DNA from: Halocaridina rubra
Taxonomy: Eukaryota > Arthropoda > Malacostraca > Decapoda > Atyidae
Length of the DNA: 64,000 nt
Direction of reading: 5' to 3'
NCBI GenBank assembly: GCA_037179515.1
Contig: JAXCGZ010021108.1
Span: forward strand, 1 to 64,000
The notes beneath the pieces were generated by a model, which worked only from the letters and a program-made list of their open reading frames with translations, was not told the origin of the DNA and ran no database searches. A program made the position numbers and the translations under genes. This document shows positions 36,601 to 51,226 of this stretch, piece after piece. Positions within the stretch are counted from its first letter, which is position 1. Each line of letters opens with the position of its first letter.

Positions 36601-39600
36601 AGTGTATTAATGCTCTTTCCATCCTATCTAGCCATCTCTTTCTTGGTCTTCCTCTCAGCCTAACCTCAGTAACCTATGCTCTCCACTTCCTCAAGTAATA
36701 CATCATTTACTATCACAATCACCCTGACACCATCAACATTTCTTGTATGTCTCATAACTCTGCTTTTACCTGCATTCATTCGTAGCTTCTTTCTCTCACA
36801 AACCCTCACCATCTGCTTCAGTTTCAAATCATAATTAGCATTAGCCACTAGTGTAGTATTATCCACAAATTTCACTTACTTTTTATCCCTTAACTTTCTC
36901 ACATGCTAATTCCAGACCTTTGCTTAGCACTCTTAAATTTACTTCATTAAAACTATCATATGCACATTGAACAACCTTAGTAACATTACTAAACCTACAT
37001 GCATCCCTACATTTACCTCAAACTAAGCACTCTCACTGGTTGTTACTTTCTTACACATTCAATATGATCATGTAGAAACTTATTGCTGCCTTCAGCAAAC
37101 TTTTTCCTATGCTATGCAATCAGAGAATTCACCACTTTTGCCTTTCTTTGTCAATCATCTCACTATGCACTTTCACATTTAATCTGCCATCGTTGACAAT
37201 CCTTGTACATTTCATAATTTTACTATTACTCACATTCATTTGTAACTTCCCTCTCTTATAAACCCATACAAACTAAGCCCCCTGCTGCTTTACTTTCTTA
37301 TCATTATTAGCCATAAACACATTGATTTCCATAAATTGTATATGTCACTCATAACATTCTCACCCACTAATTCTATACCTATACCTAATACTCTTTTATT
37401 TATTTCCATTATTACTCTTTTCATGTGCATATGGAACTAACATTCCAACTTCACACAAACCTTTTGCAACTTAATATTCACATCAGATAACTTATTCACT
37501 GAAATTGCTTTAAGCCTGAGTCCTTTTTATTGACTAGTATTATATGCAAAGTTATCGAGAAATTTTTGAGAAAACGTATTTTTCCTCACATTTTGTCTGT
37601 GATACAATATGGTTTCAGAGAAAGTAGAGCTACATTAACATATTTACTGAAAATTTATGATGAAGTTAGCCTCATCTTACAAGAAAGAGAGGGCCGGGCA
37701 GATTTCATAATATCAGATTCAAAGAAGACTCATTAAGAAGTCGCAGGGTTTTTATGATTTAAATCATATGACTGAAATTACCCGATTTAAAACAGTAAAA
37801 AAATCATGATTTAAAACAGAATGATTTTTTACAATATATGGGATTATATACCATTCAGTAATTTCTTTACGTGGGAGGTGGCGCCACCTTTCCCGCGCTT
37901 GCGCGGAAATTTTGGCATCTGCAGGCTGGGTCAGTTCCCGGCTGTGACGTCTAGGGTGCAGAGGTCCAGCACACGGTCGTCGGATTTTTGTATACAGTGT
38001 TCCTTCGTTTATCGCGAAGGTTTGGTTCCGGGACCCGGCGCGAGACAGGAATTTTCGGGAAGTAGGATCACCCTATATGTACATAGATATTTTAATTTAT
38101 TTTTACGTTTACACTGTATAAACTGTATAAACCCTCCCTGTACTGTTAACAAACCACCCTTTACTTCATAAATAACAGCATGCAAGCGTAAATTTATATG
38201 AAAGTGATAGATAAACTTACTGTGAATGAGGTGGTAATGACATGACATACTCAGGTACATAGGTATTTTACAATTATTTTTACGTTTACTGCATAAACCC
38301 TCCCTGCACTGTTAAAAAACCACCCTTTGCTTTATAAATAACAGCATGTAACGTAAATTTATATGTACGTGATAGGTAAACTTACCGTGAATGAGGTGGT
38401 AATGAGTTTGTAGATGCCAGAGGAAGTTATTTCGCGCTTTACGGCTGTTATTCATTGAGGCCAAAATAGCGGCCGACATCCGTAAACCTTTTTCCTTCTT
38501 TCAACATATCTAAGAATCTCACCTTATCTGTTATGGTTAACTTCTTCCTTTGCCGCTTAGGCTCACTACCAGAAGCCTTAGAAGATGAAGGATGCTTGGG
38601 AGGCATTGCAAAGGTTAAAATACGTGAGTAAAAAATCACACGCAAAACGTATTAATAAGCACAACGTGAACGGCGCACACGTGAGTTAGACTGAACGAGT
38701 GAGGCGAGACAATGGAAGATGGTGGGAGAACCAAACTTCAATGAAAAACCCAATCAGACCCCATGATACAGATCTCTCACTCTTTCAGCCAATAGCATTC
38801 CATGAACTCTCTCACATAGGTGCGAGCCTTTGTCCGAAACGCTGATACCGGTATCGTATTTTACATGGTGCAATACAGATAGTATTTATGTTTTTTACTA
38901 TTTTCTACTGTTTTATTATTCTTAGGCTAAAAAATACGTTTTTTTATCAATAAAATCATGAAACTACTGGAAATTTTAATATATATGCTAGTTCACGTAG
39001 GTGCAACCCCAATACATTGTACGCTATCGGACAGTATTTCACATGATGCAATACTGTGAGTTATATATCTAAATTTATGATTTTTACTATCATTTACTGT
39101 TTTATTACTCTTAGGCTAGGAAATACATGTTTTATCTATAAAATAATGAAAATTTCAATATGTACTAGTTCACGTATGTGCGACCCTTTTCGTTTTCCGA
39201 AACGCTGATACCGGTATCGTATTTTACATGGTGCAATGCTGTTAGTATTTATGTTTTTTACTATTTTTTACTGTTTTATTATTCTTAGGCTAAGAAATAC
39301 GTTTTTTATCAATAAAATCATGAAACTACTGGAAAGTTTAATATATGCTAGCTCATGTAGGTGCGACCATTTGCGTTTTCCGAAGCACTGATACCGGTAT
39401 CGTACTTTCTATGGTGAAGAGTTACATGTTCAAATTTATGTTTCTTTTACTATTTCTTACTGTTTTATTATTCGTAGGCTGGGAAATAATTTTTTTTTTT
39501 ATCAATTAAATAATGAAAATTTTTTTTCAATAAAAAAATGAAAATACTGAAAATTTTTATTTTTTTATATTTTAATAATTTTGCATACCCCCCCCAAAAA

Positions 39601-42600
39601 ATATTGGCAAAATAAATCGTGATACAGTGACTTTGCGAGGGAAGAAACGCGATTGAGCAAAAGGATCACTGTATACGCAACATGAGCGCATTGGGCAGCA
39701 AGGCACGGTCTGGCAGGCCATCCACCAGCAGAAACGAGGAATTCATTGCGAATGTTCGTCGAATAGTCATGGAAGACTGTCGTGTAAACATCAGTGAGAT
39801 TGTGGAAGAAGTAGGAATAAGCACAGGATTAGTTCATACAATTTTAACAGAAGATGTGTGCATGCAAAGAGTGTTGGGAAATTCGTTCCCAAGCAGAAAC
39901 AACTCCCCCTGAAAATTGCTCAGGACCTGCTTGACTGTGCTAACAATGACTCTCTCTTTTTGAAGACCATCAACACTGATAATGAGACATGGGTTTATGG
40001 ATACGACCCGGAAACTAAGACCCAAAAAAGCACGACAGGCTCGCAGCAATATTAAGGTAATGTTAACATGTTTGTTTGACTCCAGTGGTGTTGTGCATCT
40101 TGAATACGCACCAGAAGGACAAACAATTAATAAGGAGTTCTATCTGGAGGTTAAGTGTCGCCTTCGTGATTCTGTGTGACAAAAACGACTGGAAATGTGG
40201 GTGGCGAAAAACTAGCAGCTTCACCACGACAATGCACCCGCTCATACTACCCACCTGATCCAAGCTAACCTGGCCAAAAACAACACTTCACTTGTTCAAC
40301 AACCCCCCTACTCCTCAGACATGGCACCTTGTGACTTCTGGCTGTTCCTTAAAATGAAAACAACCTTGAAAGGGAAGCGTTCTGACTCGCGAGAGGATAT
40401 TATGGGAAAAGTGATGGCAGAGCTCTACACCGTTCCAGTTAAGGCATTCCAGAAATTTTACCAGCAGTGGCATTTCTGCTGGGAGAATTGTGTGAACACC
40501 CAAGGGGATTACTTTGAAGGTGATTAAATAAACTTTGTGAAATGTACACAGTTCTTTTCTTTATATCCAATGGTAGGATACTTTTTGAACGCACCTCGTA
40601 CAGCTAGCTACATAATTTATTACAACGGAAATAAATGTACTTCAACTCATTGGTAATGAATTAGCTTTTATATGCTGGTACTTGATTTGTTTTCCCAGAT
40701 GGAGGGACATAAGAATACTTCCCCAGCTATCTCCTTCATGTTGTAAATGTCAACTAAATAGGGCAGAGTGAGAGGACTGGAAATCCACTCCTCTGTATTT
40801 TCTTCCACCAAAGACTCAAGATATTTTGCTTTGACTCAGCCACTCCTCTTATAAGAGGAAATGTGGCTTTTGTATATAGAGGCTTGCTCAGTGGCCAAAT
40901 AGTTTAACCTTTCGAATTTACTCTGATGAAAAATTCAGGTTATATCAGTTTTATATCAGTTTTTAGAAGTACTAAATGTTCAAATATAAGAACAAGATAG
41001 ATATATTTTGAGTAAAGAATATACATAATTTTGACACCCTCCCACTTTCTAGCAAATGTAATAGATCAAAAGTATAAAGGTAGGTCTCTTACTCCCCAGC
41101 AGCAACACACTGAAGAGCAGACTGTTTGTGAGATCATCTATATAATCTTCCAACTTGCACGGCATTCTATGGAAGAAGTGCACCATTAAAATAGCTTCAT
41201 TTTAGCAACATTGTTGTAGAATCCCTCTATGCCTTTGCATGATGAAAGTATTTTACAAATGATTTAAAAGAAAGTATAATGGATGCTCCTAAGCAGTTAT
41301 TTACGGCAGTTGCATCATTAGCATGTGTTGAGAGGATTTTTTTCATCATATGGTTTTGTACATTTTAAGATCAGGAATCATTTAGGTCAGGAAACAGCAT
41401 CAAAGCTGGCAACTGATCATAAGCATTTCAACTATTATTTTTTAACATTTGCATTTTTTCCAAAATCTGAGAACTGAGACGTACATGTTTACCTTTGTTT
41501 TGTGTATTCAGAGGTCAGGAAAAGGTATCACACCTGGAGACTGTTCATTGGCATTTTATGCTGAGCACATTTTCATTATTAGTTAGTTTTTGTTATAAAG
41601 AATGAAAAATTTTTGAAGTACAGTATGTATGGTTTAACAACTGTAGTTTTTTATAGAGAGTATTAAAACTGGAGATATTCTTAAGCATTTCATCTAAGCA
41701 TACCTTCAGTATTTTTTATTTTTAGAGGATGAAAAATTTTACAATAAGTACCTGTTTACTTATGTTGTACTGTTCAATTTTGTAATTGAATATATTTTAT
41801 TTATTTTTATTTATTATTATTATTATTACTATTATTTTTTTTTGAGAAATATACCTAATGCATTTTCCTTTCATAAACACAGTTGTCTCTCATTTTACGC
41901 TGTTAATTGGTTCCACTACTTCCCATATAAGTCAGAATTTGCATAAAGTCCAAACCCTCATATAACTTGTATAGCAAAGGCAGCATGTGCTTTTTTAGCA
42001 AACATAAAGGGTGGTCTGCAGGTACATTGACAAGGAAATCTTCTAAAATAAAGAGCCAAAGCTTAAATATGCAATGCCCTTTTGGAATCCACATTTGAAG
42101 AAACATTCATAAACTGGAGAAGGCTACAAAGCTAGTGACAGAGATATATAATCTTAGTTATGAGGAAAGGCTAAGGGAGTTAGATTTACCATCACCTTAA
42201 GGAAGAAGGGGAATGTGGTAACGGATCTCAATTCTTCAGTGTTTTGACAGAGTGGACAGGGAGTTATATTTTGATATGGGTGGTTTTAAAACTAGATGTC
42301 AAAATTTGCACCTTTGCTAGAAATCATCATACCAGGATGTAATGAAGTACAGTAGTTCCCTTGACTCACGAATGCCTTCCCCCATGAACATAATTTACAA
42401 ATAAATTTTACATTGACTTACGAATGATTTTTAACTCACGAAGACGCACATCCGGGCAAGCAACCATGTTCCCACTCACCAGCGTGGTTGCTCTCTCAGT
42501 TCTAATTTGGTGCCCGTGCTGTGTAGATGGTTCATGATCTGTTTGTAGTTCTTGCTTTATTTTCCTTTGTTTTGCCTTTCAGATAGCCCTTATTTTGTCT

Positions 42601-45600
42601 TCTAAGAAAGTGAAGTGCATTAGTGACAGTGGCGTCAAACATCCTAGATGCTTAACATTGTGTTTCTGATCTTGCCACGCAGTATAACATGGCAAAATCA
42701 ACTGTCTGTACTATTTTAAAGAGTAAAGAGATCTATAAGGCAGCAGATGTGGCTAAAGGAGTGACCATCTTAACAAAGAATAGGCCACAGTTAATGCAAG
42801 AGGTAGAAAAGTTATTGTTGGTGTGGATAAATGAAAAACAGCTGTTTGGAGATAGTACTAGCAAGGCCATAATATGCGCTAAGGTTTTCAAATCCACCAA
42901 GATTTAGTAGCGAAGTCTCTGAGTTCTAGTGGCGCTAAAACTGATAAATTTAAAGCCAGCTGGTTTGAAAATTTCATAGATGAACTGGGATTCATAGCCT
43001 CATTAGACATGGAGTGGCAGCTACATCTGACCAGAAGGCGGCGGATTTTTAAGTGAAGGAATTTGCTAAATTTATCGAGAGTGAAGGTTATATTCCGCAA
43101 CAAGTTTTTAACTGTGATGAAACGGGACTCTTTTGAAAGAAAATGCCTAAAAGAACCTATATAAGCCAAGAGTAGAAGTCATGCCAGGCCACAAACCAAT
43201 GAAAGACAGGCTTACACTTTTATTGTGTGCTAATGCTAGTGGGAACTGTAAGACCAAGCCTCTTTTAGTTTGCCACTCAGAAAATCCGCGTGTTTTTAAG
43301 TGCAATAACGTGTTGATGGCTAGCCTTCTGGTGATGTGGAGGTCAACTTCTAAGGCTTGAGTCACGCGTATTTTATTCCTAGAGTGGTTGATTAAAGTGT
43401 TTGCGCTAGCAGTGAAGAAATATCTTGAGGAAAATGGTTTGCCCCTTAAATCTCTCATAATGGATAATGCTCCTGCCCATCCTTCAGATGTGGAAGATCT
43501 TGCTATACAGTATAACTTTATTAAAGTCAAATTTCTACCTCCCGACACCACTCCTTTCCTCCAGCCCATGGACCAGCAGGTAATATCTAATTTTAAAAAA
43601 TTGTATATGAAGGGTCTTTTCGTCAGGTGTGTCCAGGTCACTAATGACACGAATTTGACCCTTCGTGATTTCTGGAAAGACCACATTAATATCCTCCACT
43701 GCATTAGCCTCGGCATGGAAGAAGGTCTCATATCTCGCACTGAACTCTGCCTGGAGGAAACTTTGGCCAGGTTGTGTCTGATATAGTTTTTTAGGGCTTT
43801 AAGCAGGAGTTAGCTGTCAAAATTGTGAATGAAATTGTGGCCACAGGTAAAAGTGGGCTTGAGGGTTAATGAGGAGGATGTGGAGGAGCTGGTGGAAGAC
43901 CACAAAAAAGAACTTACCACAGATGAATTATTTGAGTTGCAACGTGAACAGATTAAGATTCTCCAAGAGGAACAGTCACCGGAGGAGGGGGATGAGAGGC
44001 ATAGGTGTCCAGTGAAGAATTTTAAGAAATTTTTAGTATATGGAATAATGTGCAGGCTTTTATTAAGAATCATCACCCAGATAAAACTGTGGGCAATTGA
44101 GTAGTGAACATGGTAAATGACAATGTGATGAATATTTTTTTGAAAAGTTTACCAACTAAGAAAAAGACAAATTTCTCTGGATCATTCCCTTGTTGCAGAA
44201 GACAGGGAAGCCGCTTCCAAAAGAGAAAAGAGAGAAAACACCAGAAATACAGCCTGTATCGGAAGAGTTCCCTAACGTTTTTATGGACGGGGACTCTCTC
44301 AAAAATTAGTCCCCCTCTTCCTCCACCACCATCCATGTATGCCAGCAACAAACATCCACAAAGGTAAATACCTTACTGTTTCCCACCTACAATATTTGTT
44401 TTTTACCTTCAATATTTGATTCCTACCTATTTGTTATTAGTGGGAGAATGAGACAACTTTTTCCAAGCATTGGACTTTGCTATTTTATACTGGGTATCAA
44501 CTAGTGTATTCTGTACACCTGAATATATAGATGTTTTATTTTAATAGAGTAGAATTCCTTTCTAAAATTAATGTTATTTTCCTCTAACAGGTGCAGTACA
44601 AAGTATTTTTAATTTTTGTAGTCATTAAAAAAATTTTAAAATGTACAACTATTGTGACTAGGAACTGATAATTTAAATTACATGCATTTCAATGGGAAAA
44701 ATTGTCTTACCCCATGAACAGGGTTTAAGAACGGATTAAGTTCATGAGTCAAGGTTCCACTGTACTCTTTTAGTGTAAGAACAGTTCATATTGGAATTTA
44801 CTAAGTGAGGAAACAACAAATGGTAAATGTATTCATAGTTTTAAAGATAGATAAATGTCAGTGAGTAAAAATTGAAACTGATTAGGATACGCGGAGTTAC
44901 AAGCATAGGGTTCTTTTCTGTGAACACAATTAGATAAAAACAATTAGGTAAATACACACACGTTTTACTCATCAGTGAGGCCACTACTTCTTTTCCTTGC
45001 CCTCTCTTTACCCCAGGCACCTTATCTATCACACTCAAACTGAGCCTCACCTTCCCTTTTCACGTCAACCTATCTATCTTTTGTATCTTATTAACAGTCT
45101 CCTCCCTTTTAAACTCACTTATTTTGGAATTGCTAAGAAAGTAGGGTTTTGGTTGGAGTTTCTCACCAGAACCCTTTCATATACCCTATTAATTCGTCTT
45201 ATAAGACACACAAGGGAACACCGAGGTTGTACTTTTGTCCCCTTCTCCTGGTGAAAACAAAAGGAAAAGTTTCTTATCCATACTTAGATAAGTAAATTTT
45301 TGCTGTATGCTTTTGTTATGGCCACTCCTTTACCTTCAGCATCATAGAAAACCAACAGTTTTCCTTACTGATGCTAATGATATCAAGGCATAATATATAA
45401 CAAAAATGTTACATTCTTTTCTTTCAGTGATATTTACAACTGGCTAGAAGGAATATTATTTGAAATGGTGAAGGAACAGTCTGTAAAAGATGTTTCCCAC
45501 CTTACTGAAGGAATTCACGTGTATCCAGATTTTCATGGTAACAGGTCACCACTTGCAGACCCTTCGATGGTTGGCATGGTAAATTGTATATTTTTATCCT

Positions 45601-48600
45601 ATATTTATATAGGGAATAATAACCTTAATACATTATTGGTAATCTATAACAGTTTGCTGTAAAAAAAAAAAAAATTTCAACCATTTTCTCTGCCTTCTGT
45701 AAAAGACTTTTAAAATGTGTAAGAATTTAAGAGTTGGCAATCACATCCTTGCTGAATTAGTTTTATATGTAACAAATTGGATGCTAGGAGAGTGTGGATG
45801 CACAGGTTATGATGAAGCCCTTATTTCCTTTTTTTTTTTTTTCAGTTGAGCGTACTGTGCTGACTTCAGCAGGGTATAATTTCATATTGAAAATAAAATG
45901 TTTTACTTACATATTGTGTATGAAAATGGATTTTGTTTTTAATTAGATTTTAAAAACAGCTAAAAAACCTTCTTTTAATTCTGATAGTTCTATAACTTGC
46001 TCTCCCACTGACAAAGCCACTCTCTTTGGCTCTCATTTTTCTGCCAACTCTTCTATAAACGTTTCCAGCGCACCTGTTCCTCAATCTTTACCCCTCTCTA
46101 ACCCTATGCCCTCCCTTATCCTTTCTTCACATAAACTTCATATGGTTCTTCGCTCGCTAAAGATGAACAAGGCTTCAGGTCCCGATGGTATCCCAGAAAG
46201 GTTCCTAAAGGAGTTTGCAGATGAACTGGCTCCTGTGCTTTGCCGTCTTTATTGCCTCATTCTGTCAACCAGTATCTATCCTTCATCTTGGAAGCATGCT
46301 CTAGTTCAACCTGTTCCTAAGAAAAGTGACTGCTCTATTCCTTCAAACTACCGACCTATTGCCCTAACCTCCTCTCTTGCTAAAATTTTCAAAACTCTGC
46401 TCAATGCTCACTTCTTGAAACGCCTTGAATCTAACTCACTTATCTCCGATCACCAGTACGGTTTCCGCAAGGTAAGATCCACTGGTGATCTCCTGTCCTA
46501 TCTTACTCTTGTATGGTCATTTTCTCAGAGGAACTATGGGGAATCTTTTGTCATTGCCCTTGATATTTCTAAGGCTTTTAACAGAGTCTGGCGCAAGATT
46601 CTGTTGGCCAAACTCCCTGCCTATGGCTTTATTCCTTCTTTCTGTTCTCTGATTTCCAGTTTTCTTACTGACCATTTTATATCTGTAGTTGTTGTTGTTG
46701 CGACATTTAGCCCTTTTTCTGTTACCAGTGGTGTTTCACAGGGCTCTGTTCTTTCACCTACTCTCTTCCTTCTCTTCATCAATGTTCTTCTACAATCCCC
46801 ATCTTCCTCACTTCTTCATGCCTTTGCTGATGACTCTACCCTTCTTTTTTCCTCTGCCTTTTCTTCACAACCTTCATCTGCTACTCGTAATCAGTCTCGT
46901 ATCACTCTTTCTTCTACTCTTAACTCCGATTTGCAGAGAGTATCTGAGTGGGGCACTCAAAATTTATTTAAATTCCATGCCTCCAAGACAGTTTCTGGCT
47001 ATCACTTTATCTTCTTCTGCTCCTGATAACCCTATATTCTTCGAAACTAACGAAATTTACCTTCTTAATTCTATCAACATATTAGGAATCCATATAGTCT
47101 CTTAACTTGTCGTGGAGGAATCACATAATCCAAATTTCTAAATCTTCATCCAAAAAATTGGGGGTTTTGTTTTGTTTTCGTCATTACTTTTCCTCTTTAC
47201 AGTTACCTAAAATATATAAAGGCCTTGTGTGTCCCTGCTTAGAATACTGCTCATAAATCTGGGGTGCTTCTTCTTATACTTATCTCCTTGATAGGGTTGA
47301 ATCTAAGGCAGTCAGACTCATTAATGACCCTTCTCTTCCTTCTAATCTGGATTATCTCTCTTTTCGCTGTAATGTATCTTCCCTTTCTCTTTTCTATCTC
47401 TACTACTTCCATTGCTGCTCTGATGAGTTGGCAAGTTGCATCCCTCCCTCACTGCCGAGGCCGCGTAACACTCGCCAAGAGGCCTCATCTCACAGGTACT
47501 GTGTGGAGATTTGTAGCTCGTGGATTGGTCGGTGCAGCTACTGCATTTTCCCATCTACTTCTAGACTCTGGAACTCTCTTCTCCCTTCTGTCTTTCCTAA
47601 TTCTTATGACCTATCATCCCTCAAAAAGCAGATCTATTCGTCATCTCAGGGCCTAGTCCTCCATATCTCTGGGTCCTCTGTCCTATAGTTGGGTGGGATA
47701 TGTTTTTGCTGCCTGTCGTTTTCCTTTGTGTGACATTACCTCATCTCTGCCTTGTCCTTAACTTTTTTCTTTTCCTTTGTCTTGGTATTTTCTCGTGCCC
47801 AGGCCTTTATTGATGAGGGCAGTTTTTGCCTGTCCCGGTGTCACTCATAAAAAAAAAAATTATCGTATATTATACTTGGCACTCAGGAGGCTCATATTTT
47901 ATTAACAGATCTCTGGTCTAACCTTGGATGACAGTGCAAGGAATCTAGCCCTTTTGTATCTGGCAACTATTCAGGCTTTAGCCGTATGTACAAACAAATT
48001 TATTTTCTTTGGCTGAGCACTATAGTGAATTGCGATTTACTTTTTTGTAATAAAAATAGAAGATTCATTCCAAAATGTTAGTTGTGGATATCTTTAGGAA
48101 GAAAATAATTATAGGCAACACATTACCCTATAAAGAATTTGGTTTAATAATATATTAAAATGCATCATATTAATTTTATACTAAAAAACCTTTACTTTGC
48201 AAAGTGAGTGCAATTTTTCACATTTGTGACTCTAGGAATATTATCCCACTCCCGAAGTTATGTGGATATCCAATACCTCTTTCCATATCGATAGAAAACA
48301 GCAGAGTTCTAGAATTAATCTTATGTAAGGCAGTAGAGTATCTTTTAGTATGCATGCACTTCTTTCAGTAGTTCACCTATCCTTATGACTAATTAATAAA
48401 AAAAACTTTTCAGTTTTAATCCTTCATAAAGCATGACTTATTTTGAAGATTATTTTGTTCCTACTTGTAGAGAAAATAATTTAACATCTCTCACAAATAA
48501 GATATAACAGCATGTGTTGTTATAAACTGCAGTATGGAACACGGCATATTATAGATGAGCTAACAGCATCAGGTCATGTAATAACATCAGTCCTAATGTG

Positions 48601-50624
48601 CGGTGGTCTTTCCCAGTCATCTTTATTTGTTCAGACTCATGCTGATTCACTTGGTAAGTATTTAATAAGTAATGTTTTTCTATCCAGAAAATATTGTTTT
48701 TAATATACTCTTTTATATCCTGTACGAGGCCTTATCTGTATCTTTTATTGTGTATACATCTAGCAGAGGACTGTTACTTCTGAAGAGGATTTTTATCTTC
48801 GGTCAATTTTTAGTTATTTTTTTCCCCCAAACACGATGCCATATCCCTCTATAGCTAGCAGGGGGGCCAAAGCACAACAAACAGGGGAGGTAGGAGCACT
48901 TAATCATATTTTGTATATCTTTCATCCCTTCCATCAGATGTTTTCTGGCATATAAATATTCAATTTTAGTCGGCATTTGCAACACATGGATTACTGTTAT
49001 GGAATATTTGGCTAGTGCAGTTCAGTATAAGCAAACTATTTTATTTATAGTGCACTAAATATCTGCAGAGTGGGCAATTGAACTGGAAATATGAACTGCT
49101 TAAAAAACTTCAAATTACTCTATAAACATAGATTTTTTGTACACAATTATGAAAATTAATATGTTGTCATAAATATGTACAGGTCTTCCAGTACTGATTC
49201 CCCATACAAAGCAGTCCGTTCTGCTGGGATCTGCAATGCTTGGTGCTGTTGCTTCTGGTGACTTTCCTGATGTGGCTGCAACTGCAGTGGCAATGGGCGG
49301 TGATGCAGATGCTTTTCAGCCAAAACAGGAATTGAAAATGTCAGTTGTCATATTCACTTAACATGATGTGTGCAAGGGATAGTAATTGTGACAAAAAATG
49401 AGACTTTGTTATAAGATAGTCAATGCGACTGATATTCTCTCTATTTCTCAGAAAACTGAAATTCAGCCATTCTTTTTCTTATATCTCTGCTTAAATGATG
49501 AATTGTCATTAAAACACTCAGAAGCTGGTCATTTTTGCTTATCTTCCATTGTTAAGTTTTCCTCCTTGTCAAAATGATTCTGCATTATGATTATGATAAT
49601 ACAGGTATACCTCACATAACGTCGTTAATTGGTTCCAGGAGAGACGACTTTTAAATCGAATTAGCTTGTCTCTAGGCTAGCCTAGATATACAGATTTACT
49701 GTAGTAGTAGTATAGTTGGGTGGGATATGCCTTGTGCAATGGCTCCCAAGTCTTGGTTTTGCTTTGGTAAATTGTTTGTGCTGTTTTTATTATTTGATTT
49801 CTTTTTCTACAAATTCTTTTTATAAATTTTTCTTTCTTTGACGTCTTTTTCACTACAGTATCTAAATTATATATTAGCAATTCTTTCAATTTTCTTTTCT
49901 ATATATGGTTGTGCTAAAAAACTATATTCTGTTCTTATTTGTGCATATGCTTCACAAAATAGTAGAAAATGTTCTAATCTCTCTTCACATTATTCACACG
50001 TTGGGCAGGTAGTATCTTTATTTATAAATTTATGTACAGTAAACAAATTAATGAACTCTATTTTGCCGTTGGCAACAGGCTTAGGATGGGGGCCAGTGTT
50101 GCCAGATAAAGCGGATGGTTTTATTTTCAAATGTATGGTACATTTTAAAATATATATTAATTACAAGATGGTAGTACTGCAGTTTAAATAAAAATGTACT
50201 TCATCTTTAATATACATGAAATAACTTACCAGCTTACATGTATGTTTTTTATATTTATCATTTCTCTCATTTATGTATTCTGCCAACACTGATGGTGGCA
50301 GTGAGGACGAGGATGCATACGTTTTGTCACACTTCCGTATCAGCTGATGCACCCGCACACGCTATTTCCCTGACAATATTATATTAAAAATATGTTTGCT
50401 GTTTGTTCTTAATGCTTTTTGTCAATTTTCTTCATAATATCCGATTGCATTAAGCTGTAGAAGAGGAGTAGGATGAAGGAGAACGAACCTCTATCGGCAA
50501 ACGTTTTGCTACTTCCGTATCAGCTGATGCACCCTCACACGCAATTTCCCTGACAATAGTATATTAAAAATAACTTTGCTGTTTGTTCTTAATGCTTTTT
50601 TTTTTCTTATTCATATTCGTATTC

Positions 50625-50671
<47 letters not shown>

Positions 50672-50892
50672 TCTACTATTATTATTATGACGAGTGACGA
50701 CGCCTAACGGTATATATTTGAACTACTGTACGTATTTTAATAAGATATTTATATGCTTTTATGGTTATTTATTGTACAATAACATGATTTTATATGCTTT
50801 TGTTTTTATTTATAGCATTGGGATCCATATCCTCGAACAAAGAAAGTCCTTTTCAATAAATGCAAATGCCTGCTGCATTCGTATTCTTATTC

Positions 50893-50938
<46 letters not shown>

Positions 50939-51186
50939 GACGAGTGACGACACCTAATGGTAGATATTGGAACTACTGTACGTATTTTAATAAGATTTTA
51001 TATGCTTTTATTCTTATTTATTGTACAATAACATGATTTTATGTGCTTTTGTTTTTATTTATAGCATTGGGATCCATATCCTCGAACAAAGAAAGTCCTT
51101 TTCGATAAATGCAAATGCCTGCTGCATTCTTATTCGTATTCTTATTCTTATTATTATTATTATCATTATTATTATTATTATTATTA

Positions 51187-51226
<40 letters not shown>

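Larger units (their letters stand above)
37995..39671 (-). mobile_element. Tigger/pogo-like deletion derivative
   Basis: Termini CAGTGTTCCTTCGTTTATCG and, as complement, CAGTGATCCTTTTGCTCAAT, flanked by TA at 37993-37994 and 39672-39673. The interior keeps only the first residues of a transposase (38606-38448, minus), then a right arm with tandem repeats. The left part has an internal duplication of the GTTTACTG-TAAACC...ACCACCCTTT segment (about 38080-38180 and 38270-38340). Shares arms with 24513-26403. Confidence 0.85.
41965..44965 (+). mobile_element. CR1-J: old CR1 3' fragment split by a Tigger
   Basis: Left part 41965-42349 (GCATGTGC to AATGAAGTA, the RT C-terminal region) and right part 44763-44965 (TACTCTTTTAGTGTAAGAACAG through the degraded hairpin and AATTAG-type tail). 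Removing 42350-44762 and one TA restores the CR1 block that encodes KYFFSVRVV. Many indels show it is older than the Tigger. Confidence 0.88.

Noticed and set aside
38009..38260. Minus-strand 83-residue frame in the Tigger-like element
   Set aside because: Lies over terminal and internal repeat sequence with no similarity to transposase; the true remnant is 38606-38448.
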